Assembly: GCF_003003775.1 (NCBI RefSeq)
Contig: NZ_PVWJ01000033.1
Span: 1-43,076, forward strand
From: Merismopedia glauca CCAP 1448/3
Lineage (GTDB): Bacteria; Cyanobacteriota; Cyanobacteriia; Cyanobacteriales; CCAP-1448
DNA: 43,076 nt
Reading direction: 5' to 3'
Each line of letters starts with the position of its first letter. Within the stretch, counting starts at the first letter, position 1. A program made the translations under genes and the position numbers. Below are positions 6,404-14,809 of the stretch, one piece after another. The notes below the pieces were generated by a model. It was not told where the DNA came from. It did not search any database and saw only the letters and a program-made list of their open reading frames with translations.

Positions 6404-6830
6404 AGCTGATTTGACAATTGATACAGAACTAAAAGGACAGATCGCGCGGGCGCGACAGGCGGGTGCAACACTAGATGATACAGAACCGCGTGCTATAAGA
6501 GCCTGGTATGAAATGGTTTCCCAGCGAGTGTTTATTGAGCTAAGAAATGGGGTAATAATGGGGTTTCCCCAGACTTTATTGCAAGGATTAGAGGATGCCA
6601 CACCAGAACAACTAGTAGCAGTAGAAATTACCTCATCTGGCTATGGGTTGCACTGGGAGAGTTTAGATGTAGATTTAGGCGTACCGCAGCTTGTAGCAGG
6701 GATATTTGGCACGCAGAAGTGGATGTCGGAGATGGGACGACAGGGAGGACGAGTCAAGTCAGATGCCAAAGCGAAAGCATCTCGTGAAAATGGCAAGCTG
6801 GGCGGTCGTCCGAAAAGAATACTTATTTGA
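6396..6830 (+). CDS. DUF2442 domain protein (antitoxin-like partner)
   Basis: A 144-residue protein. The DUF2442 domain spans about 40-105: RVFIELRNGVIMGFP, then a LEDATPEQL segment and SGYGLHWESLDVDLGVPQLV. A basic, Gly-rich C-terminal tail follows (GRQGGRVKSDAKAKASRENGKLGGRPKR), resembling an AT-hook and suggesting DNA binding. The ATG lies inside the end of the DUF4160 gene, with GGAGGG a few bases upstream. The pair is probably one operon that autoregulates, as such cassettes usually do (inference). It is followed by a terminal-inverted-repeat element. Confidence 0.88.
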   Translation: MVKADLTIDTELKGQIARARQAGATLDDTEPRAIRAWYEMVSQRVFIELRNGVIMGFPQTLLQGLEDATPEQLVAVEITSSGYGLHWESLDVDLGVPQLVAGIFGTQKWMSEMGRQGGRVKSDAKAKASRENGKLGGRPKRILI

Positions 6831-6886
6831 AAAAGCAGTTCTCTGTAAATCAAGAATCTCCCGTCACGGCGTAGTTAACGGGAGAG

Positions 6887-7044
6887 AGTAGACCTCTTGG
6901 GAAAGATCGCTCAGACTGAAGTCTGGCGCTATACAACCGAAACCTGCCTACGCAGGTTAATAGCAGCCCGCGCAGGCGGGCTTTGTCTGTATAGCCCAAG
7001 GCTTCTAGCCTTTGGGCACCAAGGACTTTCGCAAGAGGTCTAGT
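6887..7044. mobile_element. 158-bp MITE with 19-bp terminal inverted repeats
   Basis: The left end AGTAGACCTCTTGGGAAAG (6887-6905) and the complement of the right end, ACTAGACCTCTTGCGAAAG (7026-7044), match at 17 of 19 positions. Internal hairpins are AACCTGCCTACGCAGGTT, AGCCCGCGCAGGCGGGCT and CCAAGGCTTCTAGCCTTTGG. It has no coding capacity. The right end sits 3 bases from the ndk stop codon, so it probably provides the 3' end of the ndk transcript. A diverged single end, ACTTATGCAAGAGATCTAT, occurs near 28996, just after the end of glmS. Confidence 0.8.
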
Positions 7045-7047
7045 CAA

Positions 7048-7497
7048 TTACTCGTACAGCCAAGGCTTAATAGTGGGTTCCCAACTGACTAATTCATCAT
7101 CTTTAAACCACAAAGCAATCTCTTTTTGCGCCGTTTCTACGGCATCAGAACCGTGGATTAAGTTACGTCCAATATTAACCCCAAAATCTCCCCGAATCGT
7201 TCCTGGTTCAGAAGTTAGGGGGTTGGTAGCACCAATCATTTTTCTCGCAGAAGCAACTACACCGTAGCCTTCCCAAACCATAGCTACAACAGGACCAGAA
7301 GTAATAAATTCCACCAAACTGCCAAAAAAGGGTCTTTCTCGATGTACATCATAGTGATTTTCGGCTAGTTCCCGACTGGGGTGGATTAGTTTTAATCCGA
7401 CTAACTTAAAACCTTTAGATTCAAACCGCCAGAGTATTTCTCCCACAAGTTGACGCTGAACGCCATCTGGTTTAACTGCTACAAATGTCCTTTCCAA
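7048..7497 (-). CDS. ndk: Nucleoside diphosphate kinase
   Basis: Transfers the gamma phosphate of ATP to nucleoside diphosphates through a phosphohistidine in the cytoplasm, balancing NTP and dNTP pools. The 149 residues match the bacterial family. Lys9 in [10 protein letters not shown], Arg85 in [12 protein letters not shown] and the catalytic His115 in RNLIHGSD are all present. The start [13 protein letters not shown] is canonical. It is transcribed in the same direction as ddl but separated from it by a 230-base repeat-filled gap, so it is probably an independent unit. A MITE end abuts the stop. Confidence 0.97.
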   Translation of the reverse strand: MERTFVAVKPDGVQRQLVGEILWRFESKGFKLVGLKLIHPSRELAENHYDVHRERPFFGSLVEFITSGPVVAMVWEGYGVVASARKMIGATNPLTSEPGTIRGDFGVNIGRNLIHGSDAVETAQKEIALWFKDDELVSWEPTIKPWLYE

Positions 7498-7532
7498 AAT
7501 TTACTCCGTTATGCGATCGCTGTTGAAATCTC

Positions 7533-7714
7533 AAACCCAAATTATCTCAGAAACTGCGAAGCGAAGGAAGGACGTAATGGCGGTTGAAACCGCAGCTACA
7601 CAGGCAAAACCCGCCTACGCGGGTTAATTAGTCCGCGCAGGCGGACTTGGGTTGTATAGGCGCGATTTTAATCGCCCGCATCAATGATGTCATACCAAAC
7701 GCAAATTATCTCAG
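7533..7714. repeat. Hairpin cluster bracketed by an 18-bp direct repeat
   Basis: AAACCCAAATTATCTCAG (7533-7550) and AAACGCAAATTATCTCAG (7697-7714) differ by one base. Between them lie GCGGTTGAAACCGC, AACCCGCCTACGCGGGTT and the second copy (7630-7685) of the AGTCCGCGCAGGCGGACT repeat. No gene. This fills the ndk-ddl gap. Confidence 0.75.
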
Positions 7715-7727
7715 TTTTTGGGATAGT

Positions 7728-8792
7728 CTACGAATCTGTTTTCGCGGCGGTTTCTCTAGAAATAGCCAATTGAATCAACCTATCTACCAAATCTGGAAAT
7801 TCCACTCCACTAGCTTGCCATAATTGAGGATACATACTAGTAGCCGTAAACCCTGGTAGGGTGTTAATTTCATTAATTAAAACTTCTCCAGTGGCTTCAA
7901 CGTAGAAAAAATCTACTCTAGATAATCCGGCTGCATCTACGGCTAGAAACGCCTGGAGAGCCATTTCTTGAATTTTTGAGGATATTTCAGTTGGTACTTG
8001 AGCGGGAATAAATAAATCTGCTCTTCCTTGGGTATATTTAGTCTCATAGTCATAGAAATCGCTGTTAAAAGCAATTTCTCCCACTACTGAAGCTTGAGGC
8101 TGTTCGTTACCCAAAATGGCACATTCTAACTCTCGCGCGACTACTCCAGCTTCCACTATGATACGGCGATCGTAACTAGCCGCATTATCCAGCGCTGCTT
8201 CTAATTCAGAACGAGATTTAACCTTAGCAATACCGACAGATGAACCCAAATTCGCTGGTTTGACAAAACAAGGATAACCCAAAGTTTCTTCAATGCGATC
8301 GCACAACTTCGGAAATATACAAGGATTTGACCACACATCTGCTCGACTGACCGCCATATACTTAACTTGAGGCAATCCAGCTTGAGCAAATGCCATCTTC
8401 ATGGCAATCTTATCCATACCCACAGCCGAACCCAACACCTCAGAACCCACAAATGGAACTTGCATCAACTTGAGCAATCCTTGTAGGCTGCCATCTTCCC
8501 CATTTGGTCCGTGAATTATCGGAAACCAGACATCGACATCCGCCGCACTACTGGGGAGACACCAACGATTTCCACCTTCAGAATTTAACGGTTGTCCCGA
8601 ATCTAACACCCCTTGAGATACTTCTATATTCTGCCAACAGCCATCTTTTTGGACGTAAAAAGGGAGTAATTCGTACTTACTGCCGTTCGCTGGAGCCGTA
8701 ATCCCCCTAGCTATGGCTCTAGCAGAACTAATAGAAACCTCATGTTCTCCAGAACAACCGCCAAACAACAGCCCTACCCTTAATTTTGCCAC
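7728..8792 (-). CDS. ddl: D-alanine--D-alanine ligase
   Basis: ATP-grasp enzyme joining two D-alanines for peptidoglycan precursor synthesis in the cytoplasm. The 354 residues fit the longer Ddl subclass. The N-terminal motif [18 protein letters not shown], the central [14 protein letters not shown], the ATP-grasp segment [15 protein letters not shown] and the Mg-binding, substrate-closing motif [16 protein letters not shown] are all recognisable. The start [12 protein letters not shown] is canonical. It is followed downstream by repeats, and 110 bases separate it from the upstream hli gene. Confidence 0.96.
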   Translation of the reverse strand: MAKLRVGLLFGGCSGEHEVSISSARAIARGITAPANGSKYELLPFYVQKDGCWQNIEVSQGVLDSGQPLNSEGGNRWCLPSSAADVDVWFPIIHGPNGEDGSLQGLLKLMQVPFVGSEVLGSAVGMDKIAMKMAFAQAGLPQVKYMAVSRADVWSNPCIFPKLCDRIEETLGYPCFVKPANLGSSVGIAKVKSRSELEAALDNAASYDRRIIVEAGVVARELECAILGNEQPQASVVGEIAFNSDFYDYETKYTQGRADLFIPAQVPTEISSKIQEMALQAFLAVDAAGLSRVDFFYVEATGEVLINEINTLPGFTATSMYPQLWQASGVEFPDLVDRLIQLAISRETAAKTDS

Positions 8793-8870
8793 GATCTACA
8801 CCTTTAGATCCGTTCGTCGCTGATAGCCTACCACAGATTAATTATGGTCAATCAACCGGATTTGATATGA

Positions 8871-8899
8871 GTAGAGACGTAGCACTGCTACGTCTCTAC
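8871..8899. repeat. Palindromic repeat, GACGTAGCACTGCTACGTC family
   Basis: Perfect inverted repeat GTAGAGACGTAGCA/TGCTACGTCTCTAC with a single central base, 2 bases beyond the hli stop codon and 78 bases before the ddl start. Confidence 0.85.
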
Positions 8900-8901
8900 A
8901 G

Positions 8902-9093
8902 CTACCGCAATCCTAGCCAGGTAAAAAAGTCCTGATGGGTGAAGAATTCGAGGATGAGTAGAGCTAAAAAACCGATCATGGCAAATCTACCATTAATTTG
9001 TTCGGCGTAGGCAGAAAAGCCAAATGTGGGTTCAGGTGGTATGTATGTGGTTGGTTCACTTTGGGGTGGAGTTGCTGGTGTTTCTGAAGTCAT
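8902..9093 (-). CDS. hli: High-light-inducible (HLIP/SCP) chlorophyll-binding protein
   Basis: A 63-residue one-helix protein of the LHC superfamily. The Pro-rich N-terminus precedes a single membrane helix carrying the chlorophyll-binding signature ExxNGRxAMxGF (residues 31-42, EQINGRFAMIGF). HLIPs bind chlorophyll and carotenoid in the thylakoid membrane, dissipate energy and assist photosystem II assembly. Usually induced by high light or nutrient stress; no specific promoter element could be identified here. The precise paralogue (A-D) cannot be told. Confidence 0.93.
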   Translation of the reverse strand: MTSETPATPPQSEPTTYIPPEPTFGFSAYAEQINGRFAMIGFLALLILEFFTHQDFFTWLGLR

Positions 9094-9190
9094 AATTCGG
9101 TTTTTCTTAAATCAGACGAATAAATGAAGGTGAACTGCCGTGCAATTAATATTGTATCTTCCTTGGCTATTCCTTCAGGCTGAGCGATAG

Positions 9191-9229
9191 CCTTCTTCCT
9201 TCTTCCTTCTTCCCTCTTCCTTCTTCTTA
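9191..9229. repeat. CTTCCTT heptamer tandem repeat
   Basis: Tandem TTCTTCC-type heptamers on the plus strand between sdhB and hli, reaching the sdhB stop codon. The same unit recurs at 25176-25213 and 31227-31266. Confidence 0.75.
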
Positions 9230-10222
9230 ATAATTAGATGATTTTTCTACTGATTCTATCAGCGATCGCACTGCTGCTGTCCCTTCTGAAGGCTCGAAAC
9301 TCCAAGGGAATTTGCCTCTAGATAGCATTCTCAATCCCAATGGTCCTAAACTAGCTAAACCTTTTAAATCTCGCAACGAGTTTCCTACTACTTTAATTCC
9401 AAATTGTCGCTCATCAATCCAACCCCCAGACTTGACTAATTCTACTAAGACTTGACGATGGCGAATTGCCGTGGAAACGGGTTCTTTAGTATGCTGGTGA
9501 GTAGCTAAAATTTTCTGTTTAATTTTGCCAATTTGTTCCAAAGGTTCGACTCCGGTGGGACAAACACTATTGCAATATTGACAGCGAGTACAACCCCAAA
9601 CTCCGGTAGTTTCGCTATTATATTCTTCTAATCTTTGGCTAGTTTGATTATCTCTAGAGTCTGTGACTAAGCGATTAGCTTTAGCTAATGCATGGGGACC
9701 AACAAATTGTGGATTGACCTCTATAGCATTACACTCAGAGTAGCAGGCTCCACAAAGAATACAATTTCCTGGTAAATTTAGTCCCTCTCTTTCTTGAGGA
9801 GATTGAGTAAATTCTGTTTCTGGAATTGGTAATCCTGAAGAATCAACATAGGGTGATATGGCTTCTAAACCTTGCCAAAAATTTCCCATATCTACCACTA
9901 GATCTTTAATTACTGGTAAATTACCTAGAGGGGCAATGGTAATTTTGGGAATTCCAGAATCCGATAAAGTTTGAGTTCTAGCTATTTCCTGAGCTACATT
10001 TTCCTTACAAGCTAAACCCGATCGACCATTAATCCGCATGGCACAACTGCCACAAATTGTATTGCGACAATTTTTGCGAAAGGCTAGGGTTCCATCATAT
10101 TCCCATTTAATCTGATTTAGACAATCTAAAATTGTGTTACCTGGTTCTACTTCGAGATCGTAACTTTGCACCCAGGGAGGGGCATTTTCACTTTGTCTGA
10201 TAATTTGAAAATTTACTTGCAT
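9227..10222 (-). CDS. sdhB: Succinate dehydrogenase/fumarate reductase iron-sulfur subunit
   Basis: Electron-transfer subunit of complex II. All three cluster sites are visible: [2Fe-2S] by Cys52, Cys57, Cys60 and Cys72 (CRNTICGSC plus C); a second set in CILCGACYSEC (154-164); and a third in CTRCQYCNSVCPTG (211-221). The length of 331 is longer than E. coli SdhB because of a C-terminal extension, as in other cyanobacteria. In cyanobacteria it feeds electrons to plastoquinone in the thylakoid. The flavoprotein and anchor genes are not adjacent, which is usual for this phylum. Confidence 0.94.
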   Translation of the reverse strand: MQVNFQIIRQSENAPPWVQSYDLEVEPGNTILDCLNQIKWEYDGTLAFRKNCRNTICGSCAMRINGRSGLACKENVAQEIARTQTLSDSGIPKITIAPLGNLPVIKDLVVDMGNFWQGLEAISPYVDSSGLPIPETEFTQSPQEREGLNLPGNCILCGACYSECNAIEVNPQFVGPHALAKANRLVTDSRDNQTSQRLEEYNSETTGVWGCTRCQYCNSVCPTGVEPLEQIGKIKQKILATHQHTKEPVSTAIRHRQVLVELVKSGGWIDERQFGIKVVGNSLRDLKGLASLGPLGLRMLSRGKFPWSFEPSEGTAAVRSLIESVEKSSNY

Positions 10223-11016
10223 TATGAGTTAAATTGCAAAGGTTGAGCGATATCTGGTCAATAACTTTGGCTGCTTTCTCTTTCAGGAGATTCATTCGAT
10301 GATACAGAGATTACAAGTGTGTTCGTCAAGATTTACCCCCTAATTTTTCACTTCAAGCCTAGGGATTGACCAGGTAAAAGGATCGTAAATAAGAATACAT
10401 AACTCTAATTTTAGAGTCCAAACATCCTCTCCTGGAAATATAACTAGGTTTATATATTCAGCACTGATTGACTATATCCTCGGTCAATCGGTTTAAGCTT
10501 GAGGTACGATTGGCGATCGCCACTAGAGAGACTTACCAGATTGTCACTGTTTTTACCCACAATTAATTATCGCTCATCAGTAAATTTTTTTCCCAACTCC
10601 ATCCCAAACCCTACCCTGTAGAGAGACATAGGTATATTTAGTAGTCTTTGGTAACTGGTATCTCTCAAGCTATTAAGTAAAAAATACTCAGACAAAATCG
10701 TCACAATTCGCTAAACAGAGGATTGACACCCATAATCTTATAGTTGAGAGTAGTTACTGAATCACCGACATTTTCTTGAGGGTTAATCTGCTAAATCTAT
10801 GATTTTCGGGAAATCAATATAAATGTAAAAATTTTGTCAACATTTTCAAATTTAAGGATATATTTTTTATATAGCCAATTCCAGAGAAAAATTTGGTAGC
10901 CAAAGTTATAAGTTAGGAAGATTGAATGTTAATATATTAATTCTAAGTCCTATTACTGATTACTCAACATCCAAATTCACTCCTTGGCAAAAGGTACACA
11001 AGATTCTGGTAACGCA
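10223..11016. other. 794-bp divergent intergenic region
   Basis: Separates sdhB (minus) from the cyAbrB2 gene (plus). It is AT-rich, especially near 10845-10885, with one HIP1 site near 10512. No open frame of note, hairpin family or palindromic MITE was seen. It probably carries both promoters and a long leader for the regulator gene, but no convincing -35/-10 pair could be assigned. Confidence 0.4.
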
Positions 11017-11424
11017 ATGACTGAGACAGCCACCGCTCCTTTAACAGGAAGACAACTACTTCAAAAAGTAAAAGAACTCTCCCATCTTCCCAGACGGGAA
11101 ACAGCAAAACGATGTGGTTATTACACGCTAACTAAAAATAGCCAGATGCGGGTAAATCTCACAGATTTTTATGATGCTGTATTAGCCGCTAAGGGTGTTC
11201 CTTTAGAACCAGAAGGGACAAAAGATGGTCGCGGGAGAGAACCAACTTATCGCGTTAGCGTCCATCAAAACGGTCAAATTGTGATTGGTGCAACCTATAC
11301 TCAAGCTATGGGATTAAAGCCAGGAGATCAATTTGAAATCAAACTTGGCTACAAGCACATTCACTTAATTCAAGTAGATGCAGATAAAGTTACTATTGCT
11401 GAAGATGAAGCTTCAGAAGAATAG
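11017..11424 (+). CDS. cyAbrB2-type AbrB-like transcriptional regulator
   Basis: Cyanobacterial AbrB-like DNA-binding regulator, clade B (Synechocystis Sll0822 type), which controls carbon and nitrogen balance genes. Recognised by MTETATAPLTGRQLLQKV, the helix LSHLPRRETAKRCGYY, and the C-terminal AbrB-like part EPTYRVSVHQNGQIVIGATY followed by GLKPGDQFEIKLGYKHIHL. A TTG at 10984 would add 11 residues, but it has no ribosome binding site and family members begin at the MTETATAPL methionine, so 11017 is chosen (135 residues). The gene for a CPBP protease starts 21 bases downstream and may be co-transcribed. Confidence 0.92.
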   Translation: MTETATAPLTGRQLLQKVKELSHLPRRETAKRCGYYTLTKNSQMRVNLTDFYDAVLAAKGVPLEPEGTKDGRGREPTYRVSVHQNGQIVIGATYTQAMGLKPGDQFEIKLGYKHIHLIQVDADKVTIAEDEASEE

Positions 11425-11445
11425 TTATGATAACTTTGGCGATCG

Positions 11446-12366
11446 ATGAGTTGGTTTAAACAAATAAAACAGCAATGGCTGGGGTTAATAGTCGCAACTC
11501 CAGCTTTGGTGAAAGTTTTAGGCTTCTTTTCGATCTGGGTAGTTTGTTGGTTGCCGATCGCTATTCCTTTAGCTCATTGGTTGAGTTGGCATCCACTCCA
11601 ACCCCTACAAACTTCTCAAAAGTTATATTTGATTACTTCTTTGTATCTGATTGCACCTGTCATCATTTCAGGTGCAATCAGATATAGTCAAAAATTTTGG
11701 TCAAGTTACGGCGTGAGCTTGACCAATTTCACCAATATCCTAATTTCCTTGGTAATTGGGATCGCTTTAGCATTAGGTGGATTAGCGATCGCATTTTTGC
11801 TAGAAAATGCCCTCGGTTGGGTAGATTGGGAGGCAGAATCTTGGCTAAAACTTGTAGATATCAGTATTCCCATTCTACTTTTAGCTCTCTTTATTGGCGC
11901 TTGTGAAGAATTAATTTTTCGGGGATTTATCCAAACCGAATTGCAAGAAGATTATTCTCCGCTAATCGCTACAGTCATTACTAGTTCAATTTTTGCAGTC
12001 TCTCACTTAGTTTGGGAATGGGACAAGACTTTACCAGAAGTTCCAGGTTTGTGGTTACTAGGAGTAGTTCTCACCCAAGCGCGCTGGGTGAATGGAGGTA
12101 ATTTGAGTTTAGCCTGGGGACTCCATGCTGGTTGGGTTTGGGGTTTAACTTGTTTAGATACGGCTCAGATTTTGGTTTATACAGGTAAAGGTTCCGAGTG
12201 GTTTACAGGTTGGGGGGGAAATCCTTTAGCTGGAGGTAGCGGGATTTTCTGTTTATTATTGACTGCGGTGGCGATTCAACTGTTGCCTTTTCCAGATCCT
12301 TTACCATCTATGCCTCAAGTTATGACAATGGTAAGGGGATTGACAAAAGATCGGGAAGTTGGTTAA
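11446..12366 (+). CDS. CPBP family intramembrane glutamic endopeptidase
   Basis: Membrane protease of the CPBP (CAAX protease and bacteriocin-processing, Abi) family, 306 residues with about eight hydrophobic segments. The catalytic motif EELIFRGF has Glu154, Glu155 and Arg159. Supporting histidines are His187 in AVSHLVWEWD and His227 in AWGLHAGWVWG. Substrates in cyanobacteria are unknown. It begins 21 bases after the cyAbrB2 stop, suggesting an operon. Codons for residues 67-80 form a perfect 16-bp inverted repeat. Confidence 0.92.
   Translation: MSWFKQIKQQWLGLIVATPALVKVLGFFSIWVVCWLPIAIPLAHWLSWHPLQPLQTSQKLYLITSLYLIAPVIISGAIRYSQKFWSSYGVSLTNFTNILISLVIGIALALGGLAIAFLLENALGWVDWEAESWLKLVDISIPILLLALFIGACEELIFRGFIQTELQEDYSPLIATVITSSIFAVSHLVWEWDKTLPEVPGLWLLGVVLTQARWVNGGNLSLAWGLHAGWVWGLTCLDTAQILVYTGKGSEWFTGWGGNPLAGGSGIFCLLLTAVAIQLLPFPDPLPSMPQVMTMVRGLTKDREVG
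11644..11684. repeat. Perfect 16-bp inverted repeat inside the CPBP gene
   Basis: The arms TATCTGATTGCACCTG (11644-11659) and CAGGTGCAATCAGATA (11669-11684) are exact complements around a 9-base loop. The repeat encodes YLIAPVIISGAIRY within a predicted membrane helix and does not disturb the frame. Confidence 0.9.
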
Positions 12367-12772
12367 GTGCGATCGCAATAAAACTACTAGTTAAAATAAC
12401 ATAGCTCCATCAGAGTTGCGATAAAAAAAATAATTAGGGAACTCTAGCGATATTAGTCAAGTCATTTGAATGGTCAGCGATCGCTCGATAATTCTCCAGA
12501 AAAACTCGATCTTTCATACACCCAAAATTGAGGCAATAGATCGGAATCTATTTGATGATATCTGGTGTCACAAAAAAGTTGAGTAAAAATGACCTCAATG
12601 AGTTAAGATCGCAGCCACTTGCTGTAATTTTGGGCTGGGATGGATTATCTAATCCGAGGATACGAATTTGAGTAATTATACTTGCGCTTAAATTCAAGAT
12701 CTTGGAACATCAATCGCCTAAAAAATAGGTAAGTAATACTTCAACCATCAATCTTCTTAAAGATACGAAGCT
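12367..12772. other. 406-bp intergenic region
   Basis: Upstream of the SLH protein gene. It contains HIP1-type octamers near 12368 and 12478. No repeat family member or convincing gene was seen. A 38-codon frame at 12555-12671 is not supported. Confidence 0.4.
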
Positions 12773-14413
12773 ATGCAACCCAAATCGTCTAGATTTTGCC
12801 TCTACTTATCTCAACTAATCGGCTCGCTCAAATCTAGCCCTAGTCTCTGTCTAACAGCAGCTTTATTATTAACAACTAGTAACACTTTAGCATTATCTAA
12901 CCCCTCTACTGCCACAAATCCCGCAGTCATAGCACAAGTACCTACCTCAGCTTCAGTTATTTATGTTAATCCCACCTCTGGGGTGGATAATCCTGGTATA
13001 GGAACCAGTGAAGCCACACCAGTACGCACCATCACGTATGCCATCAAACAAGCCCAAGGGGGAACCGTAATTCAATTAGCCCCTGGAATTTATAGTGTGG
13101 AGACAGGAGAAGTATTTCCCCTAAAGCTTCCTAAAGGAGTTAGTTTACGAGGGAATGAAGCCAATCAAGGGCAAGAAATCGGCATTATTGGCGGTGAAAT
13201 TTATATGAGCCAATATGAAGGTAATCAAAGCGTGACCGTATTTGCTGCGGCTAACAGTACAATTAGCGGCGTGAGCATTATTAACCCTAAAACTCGCGGT
13301 AGTGGTTTGTGGGTAGAAACAAGTAATGTCACTGTCAGAAACAATACTTTTCCTAACAATGCTAGAGACGGAGTTTTTATCACCGGAACAGCCACTCCTA
13401 TCATTGAAAATAACCTGTTTTTAAAAAATAGAGGCAACGGAATTTCGATTGGCAGAAAAGCTGGAGGAGAAATCAGAAACAATGTTTTTGATAATACCGG
13501 ATTTGCCATTTCTGCGAGTGATAGCGCTAGCCCCCGCATCATCCAAAATCAAATTCGCCAAAATATTGACGGCATAATTTTATCAGGAAACACAGCCCCA
13601 ATTTTACGCAATAATCTGATTGAAAATAACCAAAGAGATGGGGTGGTTGCATTGACTAATTCCTTGCCAGATTTGGGCACTAAAGAGAGTCCTGGAGGCA
13701 ATCAAATTCGGAACAATGGTCGTTACAACGTCAATAACTCGACTCGCCGAAATACAATTTCTGCCTATGGAAACGATTTTCCAGGGAAATTCTCTGGTTT
13801 ATTAGATCCAATGCCTAGTCTGTTTGCAGACACTCAAGGACATTGGGCGGAAGCGCAAATTAATACTTTGGCGGCAAAAAACATTATTTCTGGGTTTCAA
13901 GATGGCTCATTTCGTCCTAATGAACCTGTAACTCGCGCCCAGATTGCAGCGATTATTGATAAAGCTTTTTCTCCAGTCCCCGTGAAGACAGCCGCTACAT
14001 TTAAAGATGTCAGCCCTACCTATTGGGCTAATTCATCCATTCAAAAAGTAACGGCGGGTGGGTTTATGTCTGGCTATCAAGGTCAATTGTTTAAGCCAGA
14101 AGAGAAAATTCCCAGAGTGCAAATTTTGGTATCTCTAGTTAGTGGGTTAAAACTTGAGTCGACAGGGGAAGAAGTGCTGTCAATTTACAGCGATCGCCAA
14201 TCTATTCCTAAGTATGCCACTACAGCAGTAGCCGCCGCCACCGAAAAACTTTTGGTAGTTAACTATCCTAGTGCCAACGAACTCAACCCCAACCGTGAGA
14301 CTACTAGGGCGGAAGTGGCTGTTTTCATTTACCAAGCTTTGACTAATTTAGGACGAGTGCAACCGATTGCTTCTCCATATGTCGTTAGAACTAATCAAGC
14401 TGCTCTTCCTTAA
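12773..14413 (+). CDS. Secreted beta-helix (DUF1565) protein with three SLH domains
   Basis: A 546-residue exported protein. Residues 1 to about 42 look like a signal peptide with a long basic n-region. Residues about 60-330 form a right-handed parallel beta-helix of the DUF1565/pectate-lyase-like type: IYVNPTSGVDNPGIGTSEATP, then repeated NN-rich rungs such as RNNTFPNNARDGVFITG and ENNLFLKNRGNGISIG. Residues about 350-520 hold three S-layer homology repeats (FADTQGHWAEAQI, FKDVSPTYWANSSIQ, YSDRQSIPKYATTAV), which bind peptidoglycan-linked polymers. Likely anchored at the cell surface or periplasm; no enzymatic activity can be inferred. Confidence 0.9.
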   Translation: MQPKSSRFCLYLSQLIGSLKSSPSLCLTAALLLTTSNTLALSNPSTATNPAVIAQVPTSASVIYVNPTSGVDNPGIGTSEATPVRTITYAIKQAQGGTVIQLAPGIYSVETGEVFPLKLPKGVSLRGNEANQGQEIGIIGGEIYMSQYEGNQSVTVFAAANSTISGVSIINPKTRGSGLWVETSNVTVRNNTFPNNARDGVFITGTATPIIENNLFLKNRGNGISIGRKAGGEIRNNVFDNTGFAISASDSASPRIIQNQIRQNIDGIILSGNTAPILRNNLIENNQRDGVVALTNSLPDLGTKESPGGNQIRNNGRYNVNNSTRRNTISAYGNDFPGKFSGLLDPMPSLFADTQGHWAEAQINTLAAKNIISGFQDGSFRPNEPVTRAQIAAIIDKAFSPVPVKTAATFKDVSPTYWANSSIQKVTAGGFMSGYQGQLFKPEEKIPRVQILVSLVSGLKLESTGEEVLSIYSDRQSIPKYATTAVAAATEKLLVVNYPSANELNPNRETTRAEVAVFIYQALTNLGRVQPIASPYVVRTNQAALP

Positions 14414-14498
14414 TCTGTTGGAAATTAATACGGTTTATATAGTTGCGTTGAGGTTAATCTCAGCGCAACTATTTTGGGAAGTCTGTCTCTATTAGAAC

Positions 14499-14577
14499 TG
14501 ACGCAGATTGCCAAATTTTACACTATCTGTGCAGTAGGGTAGGCAATGCCTACCCCACCTATGGTATCTGTGCGTAA
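14499..14577 (+). mobile_element. GTAGGCAATGCCTAC palindromic element, copy 1
   Basis: About 79 bases from TGACGCAGATTGCC to ATCTGTGCGTAA with the palindrome GGGTAGGCAATGCCTACCC in the middle. The ends are imperfect inverted repeats (ACGCAGAT and ATCTGTGCGT). A second, inverted copy lies at 24394-24477. Confidence 0.75.
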
Positions 14578-14809
14578 GCCCCATATATCTAGCTTATCGA
14601 CGGGTTATAGGGTATTAATTCTAGTTGACGAGCAGGCTAAAGCTAATTCTAGCTCTAGATTACCTTAATTATTTGTGAGTATATTCCATGTTTTGACTCA
14701 CTAGTTTCTACAATAGTCAATAGTCAATGCAACTAGTTAAGGGCGATATTTGCGATCGCTCTCTATCTGTTCCAGTGACGTTCCGTTCATTAAATCCACA
14801 GCGACGACT

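Noticed and set aside
10723-10740. TTGACA followed by TATAGT as a possible sigma-70 promoter for the cyAbrB2 gene.
   Set aside because: Spacing between the hexamers is only about 10 bases, too short for a -35/-10 pair.
12555-12671. Plus-strand frame of 38 codons starting MISGVTKKLS.
   Set aside because: Short, no clear ribosome binding site and no recognised similarity; expected by chance in 400 bases.
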